Source: CAYZJD01 sp964483455
GTDB taxonomy: Bacteria > Acidobacteriota > Terriglobia > Bryobacterales > Bryobacteraceae
Reading direction: 5' to 3'
DNA: 64,000 nt
NCBI GenBank assembly: GCA_964483455.1
Contig: CAZACK010000006.1
Span: 24,794 to 88,793 of the forward strand
Both the position numbers and the translations under genes were made by a program. Positions within the stretch are counted from its first letter, which is position 1; the number at the start of each line of letters is the position of its first letter. The notes beneath the pieces are model-generated. The model saw nothing but the letters and a program-made list of their open reading frames with translations, was not told the origin of the DNA and ran no database searches. This document shows, one piece after another, positions 40,139 to 48,028 of this stretch.

Positions 40139-41116
40139 ATGAAACCCCTCATCCTCGTCACCAAACGTATCTATCCCGAAGCAATCGAATTCCTGAAATC
40201 CCGCGCCGAGGTGGACTACGAAGACTCGCATGACGGGCTGACGCCGGCGGCGCTGCGCGAGCGCGTCCGCGGCAAGCAGGCGGTGGTGAGCCAGCTCACC
40301 GACAGCTTCACCGCGGCGGTGATCGAAACCCTCGACGGGGTCCGGGTCCTGGCCAATGTCGCCGTGGGCTACGACAACATCGACGTTCCCGCAGCGACCC
40401 GGAAAGGCATTTTGGTCACCAACACTCCGAACGTGCTGACGGAAACGACGGCCGATCTCGCCTTCGCGCTGATGCTGGCGACCGCGCGCCGCCTCGTCGA
40501 GGGGCATCACTACGTCCACTCCGGCAACTGGCGGCGCTGGGAGATCGATCTCCTCGTCGGTCAGGATGTGCACCATCGCACCCTGGGCATTTTCGGCATG
40601 GGCCGGATCGGGCAGGCGGTGGCGCGCCGGGCCCGCGGCTTCGCGATGCGCGTGCTCTATCACGATGCGCGCCGGGCGGAGGATGCGGTGGAACGAGAAC
40701 TCGGCCTGGAGTTCGCGCCGCCGGACCGAGTCCTGGCGGAGTCCGATTTCGTCAGCCTCCACGTGCCTCTCTCGGAGGCGACCCGGCAGCTCATCGGCGC
40801 CGCCGAACTTCGGCGGATGAAGCGGACCGCGATCCTGGTGAACACCTCCCGCGGCCCGGTCGTCGACGAGGCGGCGCTGGTCGAGGCGCTCGAGAACGGG
40901 ATCATCGGCGGAGCGGGCCTGGATGTGTTCGAACAGGAGCCGCAGGTGCACCCCGGATTGCTGAAGCTTGCAAACGTCGTGCTCGCGCCTCACATCGGCA
41001 GCGCATCGGTGTCGACACGCAGGGGGATGTGCATGATGGCTGTGGAGAACGCGATCGCCGCGCTGGAGGGCTGTCGCCCGCCGAACCTCGTCAACGTCGA
41101 TCTCTGGAGACCATAG
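40139..41116 (+). CDS. D-2-hydroxyacid dehydrogenase (glycerate/glyoxylate reductase type)
   Basis: A 325-residue NAD(P)-dependent enzyme. The Rossmann motif is GIFGMGRIGQAVA (about residue 150). The catalytic triad region is intact: Arg in NTSRGPVVDE, Glu in DVFEQEP and His in LAPHIGSAS. LANVAVGYDNIDVPAATRKG and VTNTPNVLTE are typical of D-glycerate dehydrogenase/hydroxypyruvate-glyoxylate reductases. It may act in glyoxylate or serine-glycerate metabolism, like the hydroxyisobutyrate-dehydrogenase-type enzyme upstream. The C-terminus has no ACT domain, so SerA is unlikely. Confidence 0.9.
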   Translation: MKPLILVTKRIYPEAIEFLKSRAEVDYEDSHDGLTPAALRERVRGKQAVVSQLTDSFTAAVIETLDGVRVLANVAVGYDNIDVPAATRKGILVTNTPNVLTETTADLAFALMLATARRLVEGHHYVHSGNWRRWEIDLLVGQDVHHRTLGIFGMGRIGQAVARRARGFAMRVLYHDARRAEDAVERELGLEFAPPDRVLAESDFVSLHVPLSEATRQLIGAAELRRMKRTAILVNTSRGPVVDEAALVEALENGIIGGAGLDVFEQEPQVHPGLLKLANVVLAPHIGSASVSTRRGMCMMAVENAIAALEGCRPPNLVNVDLWRP

Positions 41117-41162
41117 GCTCCTGTCCGAAATCCTTCACCACGCCGGGGTGGGTCCGAGCTAC

Positions 41163-41179
41163 ACTCTCCAGTGGAGAGT
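41163..41179 (+). promoter_or_regulatory. Hairpin covering the Shine-Dalgarno of the PLP enzyme gene
   Basis: ACTCTCC-AGT-GGAGAGT is a perfect inverted repeat. Its right arm contains the Shine-Dalgarno (GGAGAG) and ends four bases before the ATG at 41184. If it folds in the mRNA it would hide the ribosome-binding site, so translation could be controlled by unfolding; as DNA it could equally be an operator. Confidence 0.5.
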
Positions 41180-41183
41180 CTTC

Positions 41184-42437
41184 ATGCCACATGTTCATGC
41201 CAAGGATTATCCTCACCCGCTGCGGCCGCCGACGGCCGTCCTGACCCGCGGCTTCGATCCCAGGCTGTCCGTGGGCTCGGCTCGCCCGGCGGTCTTTCGA
41301 TGCTCGACGTTCGTCTTCTCGAGTCCCGAGGCGGCGGAACGGGCGTTCGCCATCGCCAGCGGCGCCGTCCAACCCCAGCCCGGGGAGCAGGCGGAACTGA
41401 TCTACGCGCGGCTGAACCACCCGAACGCCGAGATCCTCGAGGACCAGATGACGCCGCTGGAGCCGGGAGCGCAGGCGGCGGCGGTGTTCAACTCCGGCAT
41501 GGCCGCCATCATGACGGCGTTCCTGACCTTTGCGCGGCCCGGAGACAGCGTTGTCTACACGATCCCGCTGTACGGCGGCACGCATCGACTGATGCACGAA
41601 CTGCTGGAGCCGTTGGGCATCCGGGCGATCGCCGTGCCCGCTGGACACTGCGAGGAACTGGACGAAGCGATCGGGTCAGCGGAAAGCCTTCGAGTGGTCT
41701 TCATCGAGACCCCGGCCAATCCGACGATGATGATGACAGACATTCGCCGGGCGGTTGACGCCGCGAGTCACCGTGCGCCTCGTCCGTGGGTCATGGTGGA
41801 CAATACGTTCCTCGGGCCGACGTTCCAGCATCCGCTGCTATGCGGCGCCGACCTCGTGTTGTACTCGGCGACCAAGTATCTATCGGGATTCAGCGACCTG
41901 ATTGCCGGCGCCGCGCTGGCGCGGGATCCGGAGTTGATCGCACAGATGCGTCTTAAACGCGGCCTGTTCGGCAACATCCTGCCGCCGGATGAGTGCTGGC
42001 TGCTGGACGGCCGCCTTCCCACGGTCAGCTTGCGGATGAACCGGCAGAGCAAGAACGCGCAGCGCATCGCCGAGCGCCTGGTCGAGCACCGTCGTGTCCG
42101 CAAGGTGCACTACCCGACGCTGTTCGACGACGCCGAGCAGATCAAGATCCGGCTGGCGCAGTGCCACTTCCCGGGGGCCGTCTTCTCGATGGATCTCGAT
42201 GGCGGCAAGCCGGCCGCGTTCCAGTTCTTGCGCAGCCTGAAGATCGCCAGGAATGCGGTGTCTCTCGGCGGAGTGGAGACCCTTGCCTGCCACCCGAGGA
42301 CGACCACCCACTCGGTCCTGACACCTGAGGAGATCGAGAAGTCGAAAATCGGCGACGGACTGGTGAGGATCTCGGTCGGGATTGAGGACTGGCGCGACCT
42401 CCTGGAGGATTTCGAGCAGGCGCTGGAGTCGATCTAG
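41184..42437 (+). CDS. Cys/Met-metabolism PLP-dependent enzyme (cystathionine gamma-synthase/gamma-lyase family)
   Basis: A 417-residue enzyme starting at 41184 behind GGAGAG. The PLP lysine lies in YSATKYLSGFSDLIAG. Other family blocks are FNSGMAAIMTAFLTF, YTIPLYGGTHRLMHELL, FIETPANPTMMMTDI, VDNTFLGPTFQHPL and SLGGVETLACHPRTTTHS. Members include cystathionine gamma-synthase, gamma-lyase, methionine gamma-lyase and O-acetylhomoserine sulfhydrylase; sequence alone does not decide between them. The gene is preceded by an inverted repeat over its ribosome-binding site. Confidence 0.9.
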   Translation: MPHVHAKDYPHPLRPPTAVLTRGFDPRLSVGSARPAVFRCSTFVFSSPEAAERAFAIASGAVQPQPGEQAELIYARLNHPNAEILEDQMTPLEPGAQAAAVFNSGMAAIMTAFLTFARPGDSVVYTIPLYGGTHRLMHELLEPLGIRAIAVPAGHCEELDEAIGSAESLRVVFIETPANPTMMMTDIRRAVDAASHRAPRPWVMVDNTFLGPTFQHPLLCGADLVLYSATKYLSGFSDLIAGAALARDPELIAQMRLKRGLFGNILPPDECWLLDGRLPTVSLRMNRQSKNAQRIAERLVEHRRVRKVHYPTLFDDAEQIKIRLAQCHFPGAVFSMDLDGGKPAAFQFLRSLKIARNAVSLGGVETLACHPRTTTHSVLTPEEIEKSKIGDGLVRISVGIEDWRDLLEDFEQALESI

Positions 42438-42469
42438 CAGAGCTCCGCATCGGGCCAACCAGATTCTTT

Positions 42470-42586
42470 CGCCGCCGATGAACGCCGATCAACGCCGATG
42501 GCAAGGAAGGACTTATCCGCGCTCATCGGCGCAGTCGGCGGCCGAGAATGACTTGTTCCCCGAAAAGCAGTGCTCCCATGTTGCGC
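42470..42586. repeat. Intergenic repeat, family B, copy 1
   Basis: The unit starts CGCCGCCGATGAACGCCGAT, continues CAACGCCGATGGCAAGGAA and closes with the inverted TCATCGGCG...TCGGCGGCC, so it can fold into a long hairpin of about 70 bp. A short tail follows (AGTGCTCCCATGTTGCGC, 42569-42586). The same unit and tail, with few changes, occur at 47913-48028. In this copy the tail's ATG is followed by TTG CGC TAG, so no gene continues. Confidence 0.8.
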
Positions 42587-43626
42587 TAGTCCCTCACGTT
42601 GTACAGGAACACCAACTGGAGCCGGATCTGGAGCCCCTGAAACTCCGGCGGGAGCGGCGGGAACGGGTTGGAGGCGCTGATGCCGGCCACCGCCGCCCGG
42701 TCCAGCGCCTCGGTGCCCGACGGGCTGGCGATCACCAGCTTCGGCACCCTGCCGTCCTTGTTGATTGCGAACTGAATCGCCGTCTTCCCGCGCCGGCCCA
42801 GTTTCGCGCTCTCCGGGATCACCGCGTACCAGTTTCTCCGGACGGACGAGAGGACCATGATGAGGTAGGGCCGGAAGTCAACGCCCTGCGGATCGCTGAG
42901 CAGTTCGAGCGTGCTGCCGCTCTTGCCCGGAGCGGGCGGCAGGTTGATCGCCTCGCCGATCCCGCCGACTCCGAGGCCGATATCGCCGACCACTAGCCCT
43001 CCGGAGCCTCCCCCGCGCGCCAATTCGCGGCCGATCTCCGAGATGGAACCGCTTGGAGCACGAAGCGCGCCCCGGCCGGGCTCCGGACTCCGCACCTGCG
43101 CAAGCGACTCAAACGCAAGCTTGGGTTTTTCTTCCGCCTGGATCTGCGGCGGAGGTACAGGCAGGCCTCGCTCGACGGCGAGCGGCGCCTGGCCCAGCGA
43201 TCCCGATGGCGTGTCGATGCGTGGCGGCTCCGGCAGAGCGGGCACGGGAAGTCCAGGCGAGGCGGCGGCCGGGTGGGTCGAGGAGGGGACCGGCGGAGGC
43301 GAGAAGAGGCGCGGCCGCGGCAGGAGGTCCGCCAGCTCGAATTCTCTCCCGATCTTTCCCCGGTTGGGCGCCTTCTGGGTCAGTTCCGCCGGCGGCGCAA
43401 CCAACCTGGTGGGATTTCGCAGCGAAGCCAGGATCTCGGCGGCATCCCGCTTCGGGCCGCTGCCAGCGGGTAGCGAGAATAGGACCGTGACCGCCAGGAT
43501 GTGGAGTCCGACAGACGCCAGCGCGGCGAAGCGAAGCCGGCCCGCGTCCTCCGTCCTCCTGCTCCAATCCGGGAAGATCCGGAGCTCGGCGTCGAGTTCA
43601 TTGAGAGGCCGGACCGCTGCTTCCAT
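42586..43626 (-). CDS. TonB-family C-terminal domain protein
   Basis: A start at 43626 (MEAAVRPLNELDAELRIF) is favoured, giving 346 residues; a start 63 bp further upstream is also possible. One TM helix lies near residues 37-56 (RFAALASVGLHILAVTVLFSL), followed by a long Pro-rich periplasmic stretch (PPVPSSTHPAAASPG, PVPPPQIQ). The C-terminal about 90 residues resemble a TonB C-terminal domain (VRRNWYAVIPESAKLGRRGK, FAINKDGRVPKLVIASPSG). It would couple proton-motive force to outer-membrane receptors such as the Oar-like protein. ExbB/ExbD are not in the window. It overlaps the upstream oxidoreductase gene by 29 bp and ends the lipid A operon. Confidence 0.8.
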   Translation of the reverse strand: MEAAVRPLNELDAELRIFPDWSRRTEDAGRLRFAALASVGLHILAVTVLFSLPAGSGPKRDAAEILASLRNPTRLVAPPAELTQKAPNRGKIGREFELADLLPRPRLFSPPPVPSSTHPAAASPGLPVPALPEPPRIDTPSGSLGQAPLAVERGLPVPPPQIQAEEKPKLAFESLAQVRSPEPGRGALRAPSGSISEIGRELARGGGSGGLVVGDIGLGVGGIGEAINLPPAPGKSGSTLELLSDPQGVDFRPYLIMVLSSVRRNWYAVIPESAKLGRRGKTAIQFAINKDGRVPKLVIASPSGTEALDRAAVAGISASNPFPPLPPEFQGLQIRLQLVFLYNVRD

Positions 43627-44587
43627 CCGTCTTCCCCAAGGTTGCCAGCGATTGCGCCACGATGCGGGAGTGCACTTCGATTTTATCAAGAATAGCTAGA
43701 GCGACCTCTAAAGCGCGGCAGGCGTCCTCGCCGTTTACGCGCGGTCGGGCACGCCGCTCGACGCATTCCAGGAAGGACTCGAGCTCCAGCTTGAGCGGCT
43801 CGTCCTTCTCCATCGGCAAATGGTTGGACGCAATGCGGCGGTCCCGGGCCACTTCCAGCGCGAAGGCTTCCTGCTTGCCGTAATCCACGGAGAGGTACTG
43901 ATGGGGCTGGAACAGGCGGAGTTTCCGGACCCGCTCGGTGGAAACGCGGCTGGCCGTGAGGTTTGCCACGCAGCCTCCCGGAAACGCCAGCCGCGCGCTG
44001 GCGATGTCCACTTTTGGAGTCAGGATGGAAATGCCCGCCGCGCGAACCTCCTCCGGCATCCGTCCGGCCAGCGACAGCACGATGTCGATGTCGTGGATCA
44101 TCAGGTCGAGCACGACATCGATGTCGAGGCTTCGCGGCGTAAAAGGACTGAGCCGGTGGACCTCGAAGAAGAGCGGCAACCGCACCGCCTGCGTGAGAGC
44201 CGCTACCGCCGGGTTAAACCGCTCCAGGTGGCCCACTTGAAGGATGCGGCTATTCGCTCCGGCCGCTTCGACCAGCCTGCCGGCCGAGTCTAAGTCGGCT
44301 GCGATCGGTTTTTCGACGAGAACGTCGATGCCGGCGTCCAGGAGTTCGCAGCCCACCTCGGCGTGCGACGCGGTGGGCGTCGCCACAACCGCCGCATCCA
44401 CGCGGCCGATCAGCGCTCTGTGGGAGTCAAACGCTTTACAGCCGTATTGGGCCGCGAGCGCCGACGCCCGGCCGGGGTCGATGTCCGCCACTGCCACCAG
44501 TTCCGCTCTTGTCGCCTGGCTCAGCACGCGAGCATGATGTTGGCCGAACTGGCCCGCTCCGACGACGGCGACACGGATTCTGCTCAA
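43598..44587 (-). CDS. Gfo/Idh/MocA-family oxidoreductase within the lipid A gene cluster
   Basis: The start is TTG at 44587, with GAGGAGG six bases upstream, and begins directly in the Rossmann fold (SRIRVAVVGAGQFGQHHARV); 329 residues. VLVEKPIAADLDSAGRLVEA carries the EKP motif and LDLMIHDIDIVLSLAG the active-site HD segment. It is linked to lpxI by 13 bp. A Gfo/Idh gene after lpxI recurs, as I recall, in several Gram-negative lipid A clusters. One known lipid A enzyme of this family, GnnA, oxidises UDP-GlcNAc so that GnnB can make a 3-amino sugar. No GnnB-like aminotransferase is adjacent, so that role is uncertain. Confidence 0.85.
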   Translation of the reverse strand: MSRIRVAVVGAGQFGQHHARVLSQATRAELVAVADIDPGRASALAAQYGCKAFDSHRALIGRVDAAVVATPTASHAEVGCELLDAGIDVLVEKPIAADLDSAGRLVEAAGANSRILQVGHLERFNPAVAALTQAVRLPLFFEVHRLSPFTPRSLDIDVVLDLMIHDIDIVLSLAGRMPEEVRAAGISILTPKVDIASARLAFPGGCVANLTASRVSTERVRKLRLFQPHQYLSVDYGKQEAFALEVARDRRIASNHLPMEKDEPLKLELESFLECVERRARPRVNGEDACRALEVALAILDKIEVHSRIVAQSLATLGKTDGSSGPASQ

Positions 44588-44600
44588 CGAAGCCTCCTCT

Positions 44601-45413
44601 TCACTCCTCGGGCGGGTATCCGGCCACGGCGATACCGGCAGCATCCGCAGCGCGCAGCATCTCCTCCCGGTCGAGGAGCAGCGTGCGGCCGGCGTCGATA
44701 GCCAACGCGGTCGTGCCGGTTTCGCGCATGACGGTGATCGTGTCCGGGCCGGCCACGGGCACATCGAACAGCAAGTGCCTGCGCCGCCGGGAGACCTTCA
44801 CGAGGCGCAGCGGCTTGCCGTTCACCAGGCTCGCAGCGCGCCGCAGCATGGCGTCGGTGCCTTCCATCGCCTCGACCGCCACGCAGGCCCGCCCGGCCAC
44901 GGCCACGCTTTGGCCGATATCGAACCCGGCCAGCGCGTTCGCGACCCGCCGTCCGTAGGCGATGTCCGCCTCCTCCTCGCCGTCAGGCTTGCGCTTGCCC
45001 AACGAGCCTTCTCCCGCCAGCAGCGGCTTGAGCAGGAAGGTGGAATCGACCAGCCGGATCCCCTCGTCTTCCAGGGCTCGCGCCACGCCGCCGATCAGCG
45101 CGTCCGTGTTCTTTTCCTTCAGCGACGCGAGCAGTTTGAAGAGTCGCCAATCCGGCCGGATCGACGAGAAGATCTTCGCGTGCTTCACCTGCCCGGCCAT
45201 CACGACTTCGGCGCAGCCTTCCTGCTTGAGGATCTCGATCAGGCGGCTCAGTTCGCCCAGCGAGATCCAGTGGAGCTTCGGCGCCAGCGGCTCGATCTCC
45301 GGCCAGGTTTCTTCCTTGATGGCGATAACTACGACGTCGTGGCCGAGCTTGCTGGACTCCTCGAGAGCCAGGATCGGGAAGCGGCCATTGCCGGCGATGA
45401 GTGCGTATTTCAT
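44601..45413 (-). CDS. lpxI: UDP-2,3-diacylglucosamine pyrophosphatase LpxI
   Basis: A 270-residue DUF1009/LpxI protein. The N-terminal MKYALIAGNGRFPILALEES, the central VMAGQVKHAKIFS, VDSTFLLKPLLAGEG and the C-terminal PVAGPDTITVMRETGTTALAI match the family well. LpxI hydrolyses UDP-2,3-diacylglucosamine to lipid X, replacing LpxH in lineages that lack it. Its position after lpxA fits lipid A synthesis. LpxB and LpxD are not in the window. The enzyme is cytoplasmic/peripheral to the inner membrane. Confidence 0.95.
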   Translation of the reverse strand: MKYALIAGNGRFPILALEESSKLGHDVVVIAIKEETWPEIEPLAPKLHWISLGELSRLIEILKQEGCAEVVMAGQVKHAKIFSSIRPDWRLFKLLASLKEKNTDALIGGVARALEDEGIRLVDSTFLLKPLLAGEGSLGKRKPDGEEEADIAYGRRVANALAGFDIGQSVAVAGRACVAVEAMEGTDAMLRRAASLVNGKPLRLVKVSRRRRHLLFDVPVAGPDTITVMRETGTTALAIDAGRTLLLDREEMLRAADAAGIAVAGYPPEE

Positions 45414-45443
45414 GACATGCGCAGACTTGAAGCCTGCGCCACC

Positions 45444-46220
45444 TTACTTTACAACACCACGCTCGGAGGACTCGATGAACTCGATCAGTTCCTCGACCTC
45501 CGGCGACGGCAGCGCCTCGGCGCGAATCCGCTCGATCGCCTGCGACGTGTTGAGTCCGGAGCGGGTGAGGAGCCGGAACGCCTTCTGCAAACGCTCGACC
45601 GCTTCGGCGGAGAAGCCGCGCCGTTCCAGGCCGGTCTTGTTCGCTCCGAAGACTTTGATCGGACGATCGCTGACGGTCATCGAGTACGGCAGGACGTCCT
45701 GCGTCACCACGCTGTATCCGCCGATCATGACGTGACTGCCCACGCGGCAGAACTGGTGGACGCCGGTGAAAGCGCCGATGACCGCCCAGTCGCCGATGGT
45801 GACGTGCCCGCCGACGGTGACCCCGTTCGCCAGCACGGTGTGGTGGCCGATCCGCACGTCGTGCGCGACGTGCACGTACGCCATCAGCAAGTTGTCGTCG
45901 CCGATCTCGGTCAGCAGGCCTCCGCCTTGCGTGCCGCGATGAATGGTGACAAACTCGCGGACGCGATTCCGGTTGCCGATTCGCGTTTCCGCGCGCTCGC
46001 CCTGGTATTTCAGGTCCTGCGAGGCCACGCCGACGGTCGAGTACGGATAGAAGATGCAGTCCTCCCCGATCCACGTGGGACCTTCGACGTAGACGTGCGC
46101 CATCAGCCGGGTGCGGGCGCCGATTTCCACTTCCGCGCCCAGGATCGAATACGGTCCGATCTCGGCGCTGTCCGCGACGCGCGCCGCCGGATCAACGATC
46201 GCGGTGGGGTGGATGGCCAT
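45444..46220 (-). CDS. lpxA: UDP-N-acetylglucosamine acyltransferase LpxA
   Basis: A 258-residue left-handed beta-helix acyltransferase; hexapeptide repeats fill residues about 1-190 (IHPTAIVDPAARVADSAEIG, TVGVASQDLKYQGE, YVHVAHDVRIGHHTVLANGV). The catalytic His lies in AHDVRIGHH. The C-terminal helical domain (NKTGLERRGFSAEAVERLQ) is typical. LpxA adds a 3-hydroxyacyl chain to UDP-GlcNAc, the first step of lipid A synthesis, proving an LPS-type outer membrane. It lies 9 bp after fabZ. Confidence 0.97.
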   Translation of the reverse strand: MAIHPTAIVDPAARVADSAEIGPYSILGAEVEIGARTRLMAHVYVEGPTWIGEDCIFYPYSTVGVASQDLKYQGERAETRIGNRNRVREFVTIHRGTQGGGLLTEIGDDNLLMAYVHVAHDVRIGHHTVLANGVTVGGHVTIGDWAVIGAFTGVHQFCRVGSHVMIGGYSVVTQDVLPYSMTVSDRPIKVFGANKTGLERRGFSAEAVERLQKAFRLLTRSGLNTSQAIERIRAEALPSPEVEELIEFIESSERGVVK

Positions 46221-46229
46221 CGAGCGGAA

Positions 46230-46679
46230 TCAAGAAGCCTCCGGCTCCTTGTCGGCGAGGGTACAGAGCACTTCGGTCTCCGCAACGAGCGTGCCGTTCA
46301 CGGTCGCCTGCCCGTGAACCTTGGCGGCGTTCGCCTTGCGCTTGCCGATCTTCATCTCGATCCGAAGCTGGTCGCCGGGCAGCACCGGCCGGCGGAACTT
46401 GGCGCTCTCGATCGCCGCCAGGAACACCACCTTCTTCGACATGTCCGGCACGTCCTTGAGCACGAGCACCCCGGCCACTTGCGCCATCGCCTCGACGATC
46501 AGCACGCCGGGCATCACCGGGAAATCGGGGAAATGGCCGGCGAAGAAGGGTTCGTTGACGGTGACGTTCTTGATGCCGACGATGCGGTCCGCTTCGATCT
46601 CCACGATGCGATCGACCAGGAGCATCGGATAGCGATGGGGCAGGATCTTTCGGATCGCCTGAATATCCAGGGTGGGCAT
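46230..46679 (-). CDS. fabZ: 3-hydroxyacyl-ACP dehydratase FabZ
   Basis: A 149-residue hot-dog-fold enzyme of normal length. The catalytic His is in EPFFAGHFPDFPVMPG and the Glu in VEAMAQVAGVL. It begins with IRKILPHRYPMLLVDRI, the standard FabZ N-terminus. FabZ dehydrates 3-hydroxyacyl-ACP in fatty-acid elongation, competing with LpxA for the same pool, which is why they are commonly co-transcribed. It heads the fabZ-lpxA-lpxI-Gfo/Idh-TonB operon. Only 24 bp separate it from the divergent M20 gene, and an extended -10 lies so close to the ATG that the message may be almost leaderless. Confidence 0.97.
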   Translation of the reverse strand: MPTLDIQAIRKILPHRYPMLLVDRIVEIEADRIVGIKNVTVNEPFFAGHFPDFPVMPGVLIVEAMAQVAGVLVLKDVPDMSKKVVFLAAIESAKFRRPVLPGDQLRIEMKIGKRKANAAKVHGQATVNGTLVAETEVLCTLADKEPEAS

Positions 46680-46690
46680 GCAGTCCCGCT

Positions 46691-46699
46691 ATTATAACA
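46691..46699 (-). promoter_or_regulatory. Extended -10 promoter of the fabZ-lpxA operon
   Basis: On the minus strand TGTTATAAT is a perfect TGnTATAAT. The predicted start lies only about five bases before the fabZ ATG (46679), so the mRNA would have almost no leader; no Shine-Dalgarno is visible, which agrees. Confidence 0.65.
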
Positions 46700-46703
46700 G
46701 GCG

Positions 46704-47852
46704 ATGGATCCGATCCTTGCTTACGCGCGCGAGAAACTGCCGGAGATCGTCCGGTTCATCCGGACGTTGGTGGAGTGCGAGTCGCCGAGCGACGATCCTG
46801 CGGCGGTGCGGCGGTTCGTCGAGCTGGTCGCCGATACCGTTGCTGGCGAGGGCCGGACGAAGGTGCTCGCGGGCGGCAGATACGGGCCGCATCTGCGAAT
46901 CGAGTTCGCCCGGCGCCGAGCCGCGCGCGCGGGCAACCGGAAACAGCTCCTCGTCCTCGGACATTCGGATACGGTGTATCCGATGGGAACGCTGGCGTCC
47001 ATGCCCTGGCGGGAAGCGGAAGGCCGGCTTCGGGGTCCTGGCGTGCTGGACATGAAAGGCGGCATCGCTTTCTTCCTGTTCGCCACGCGAGCGCTCCGCG
47101 AGCTCGACCTGCCGGTGGGGCGGCGGGTCGTTCTGCTTCTGAACTCCGACGAGGAAGTGGGCAGCGAATCCTCGCGGCCGATCACGGAGAAGGAAGCGCA
47201 CGCCAGCGACGCCGTACTGGTGCTCGAGCCGGCGACCGGCCTCGAGGGCAAGCTGAAGACGGCCCGCAAGGGCGTCGGCGATTACACGCTGACGGTCCGC
47301 GGCCGGGCGGCGCACGCGGGCCTGGATTTCCACGCCGGAGCGAACGCAATCCTGGAACTGGCGCGGCAACTCGACCGGATCGCCGGCTTCACGAATCTGA
47401 AGCGCGGGCTGACCGTAAGTCCCGGCGTCGTTGCCGGCGGCACGCGGTCGAACGTGGTCCCAGCGGAGGCTCGGGCCGAGATTGACGTGCGTGTCTTGCG
47501 GACACGCGACGCTGTCCCGCTGGACAGGAAGATGCGCGCGCTCCGGCCCTTCGACAAGCGCTGCTCGATCGAAGTCTCGGGCGGGGTGAACCGCCCGCCG
47601 ATGGAGCGTTCGCCGGGCACCATCCGCCTGTTCCGGCTGGCGCAAGAGCTGGCTCTGGAGCTGGGCGTCGAGTTGGAGGAATCCTCAAGCGGGGGCGGCT
47701 CCGACGGCAATTTCACCGCTGCTCTTGGTGTCCCCACGCTCGACGGCCTCGGCGCGGTCGGTGAAGGCGCCCACGCGCCGCATGAAAGCATCCTCGTCGA
47801 CCGCATTGCGGACCGTACGGCCCTCTTGGCGAAGCTGGTCCAGGCGATCTAG
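46704..47852 (+). CDS. M20-family metallopeptidase (carboxypeptidase G2-like)
   Basis: A 382-residue two-domain zinc peptidase. The metal-site residues are His87 and Asp89 (LVLGHSDTVYP), Asp117 (GVLDMKGG), the Glu pair in NSDEEVGSESS, and a C-terminal His in GEGAHAPHESI. The lid/dimerisation domain lies about residues 180-290 (TARKGVGDYTLTVRGRAAHAG). Layout and length are like glutamate carboxypeptidase/CPG2 and related ArgE/DapE enzymes. No signal peptide is present, so it is probably cytoplasmic. The gene is divergent from fabZ. Confidence 0.92.
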   Translation: MDPILAYAREKLPEIVRFIRTLVECESPSDDPAAVRRFVELVADTVAGEGRTKVLAGGRYGPHLRIEFARRRAARAGNRKQLLVLGHSDTVYPMGTLASMPWREAEGRLRGPGVLDMKGGIAFFLFATRALRELDLPVGRRVVLLLNSDEEVGSESSRPITEKEAHASDAVLVLEPATGLEGKLKTARKGVGDYTLTVRGRAAHAGLDFHAGANAILELARQLDRIAGFTNLKRGLTVSPGVVAGGTRSNVVPAEARAEIDVRVLRTRDAVPLDRKMRALRPFDKRCSIEVSGGVNRPPMERSPGTIRLFRLAQELALELGVELEESSSGGGSDGNFTAALGVPTLDGLGAVGEGAHAPHESILVDRIADRTALLAKLVQAI

Positions 47853-47912
47853 AGCCTGCATGCAGAAGAAGACGTTCTACGCGGCCGGCTGGAACACGAA
47901 AAGAGATGTATT

Positions 47913-48028
47913 GGCCGCCGATGAACGCCGATCAACGCCGATGACAAAGAAGTGGTGATCCGCGTTCATCGGCGTGAATCGGCGGCCAAATGATCCGCTC
48001 GCTCGGAGGGAGTGCTCCTATGTTGCGC
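47913..48028. repeat. Intergenic repeat, family B, copy 2
   Basis: GGCCGCCGATGAACGCCGAT (from 47913) and the inverted GAATCGGCGGCC (to 47987) bound a 75-bp hairpin unit nearly identical to 42470-42543. A variable 23-bp spacer and the conserved tail AGTGCTCCTATGTTGCGC (48011-48028) follow. Here the ATG in the tail begins an open frame encoding a small membrane protein. Confidence 0.8.

Noticed and set aside
43598..44764. Longer start for the Gfo/Idh gene at 44764
   Set aside because: The extra residues are Pro/Arg/Ser-rich and overlap lpxI; TTG 44587 has a perfect Shine-Dalgarno and begins at the Rossmann fold.
42470..48028. CRISPR array or integron attC sites for the CGCCGAT repeats
   Set aside because: Only two widely spaced units with internal inverted symmetry, no regular spacers, no cas or integrase genes.
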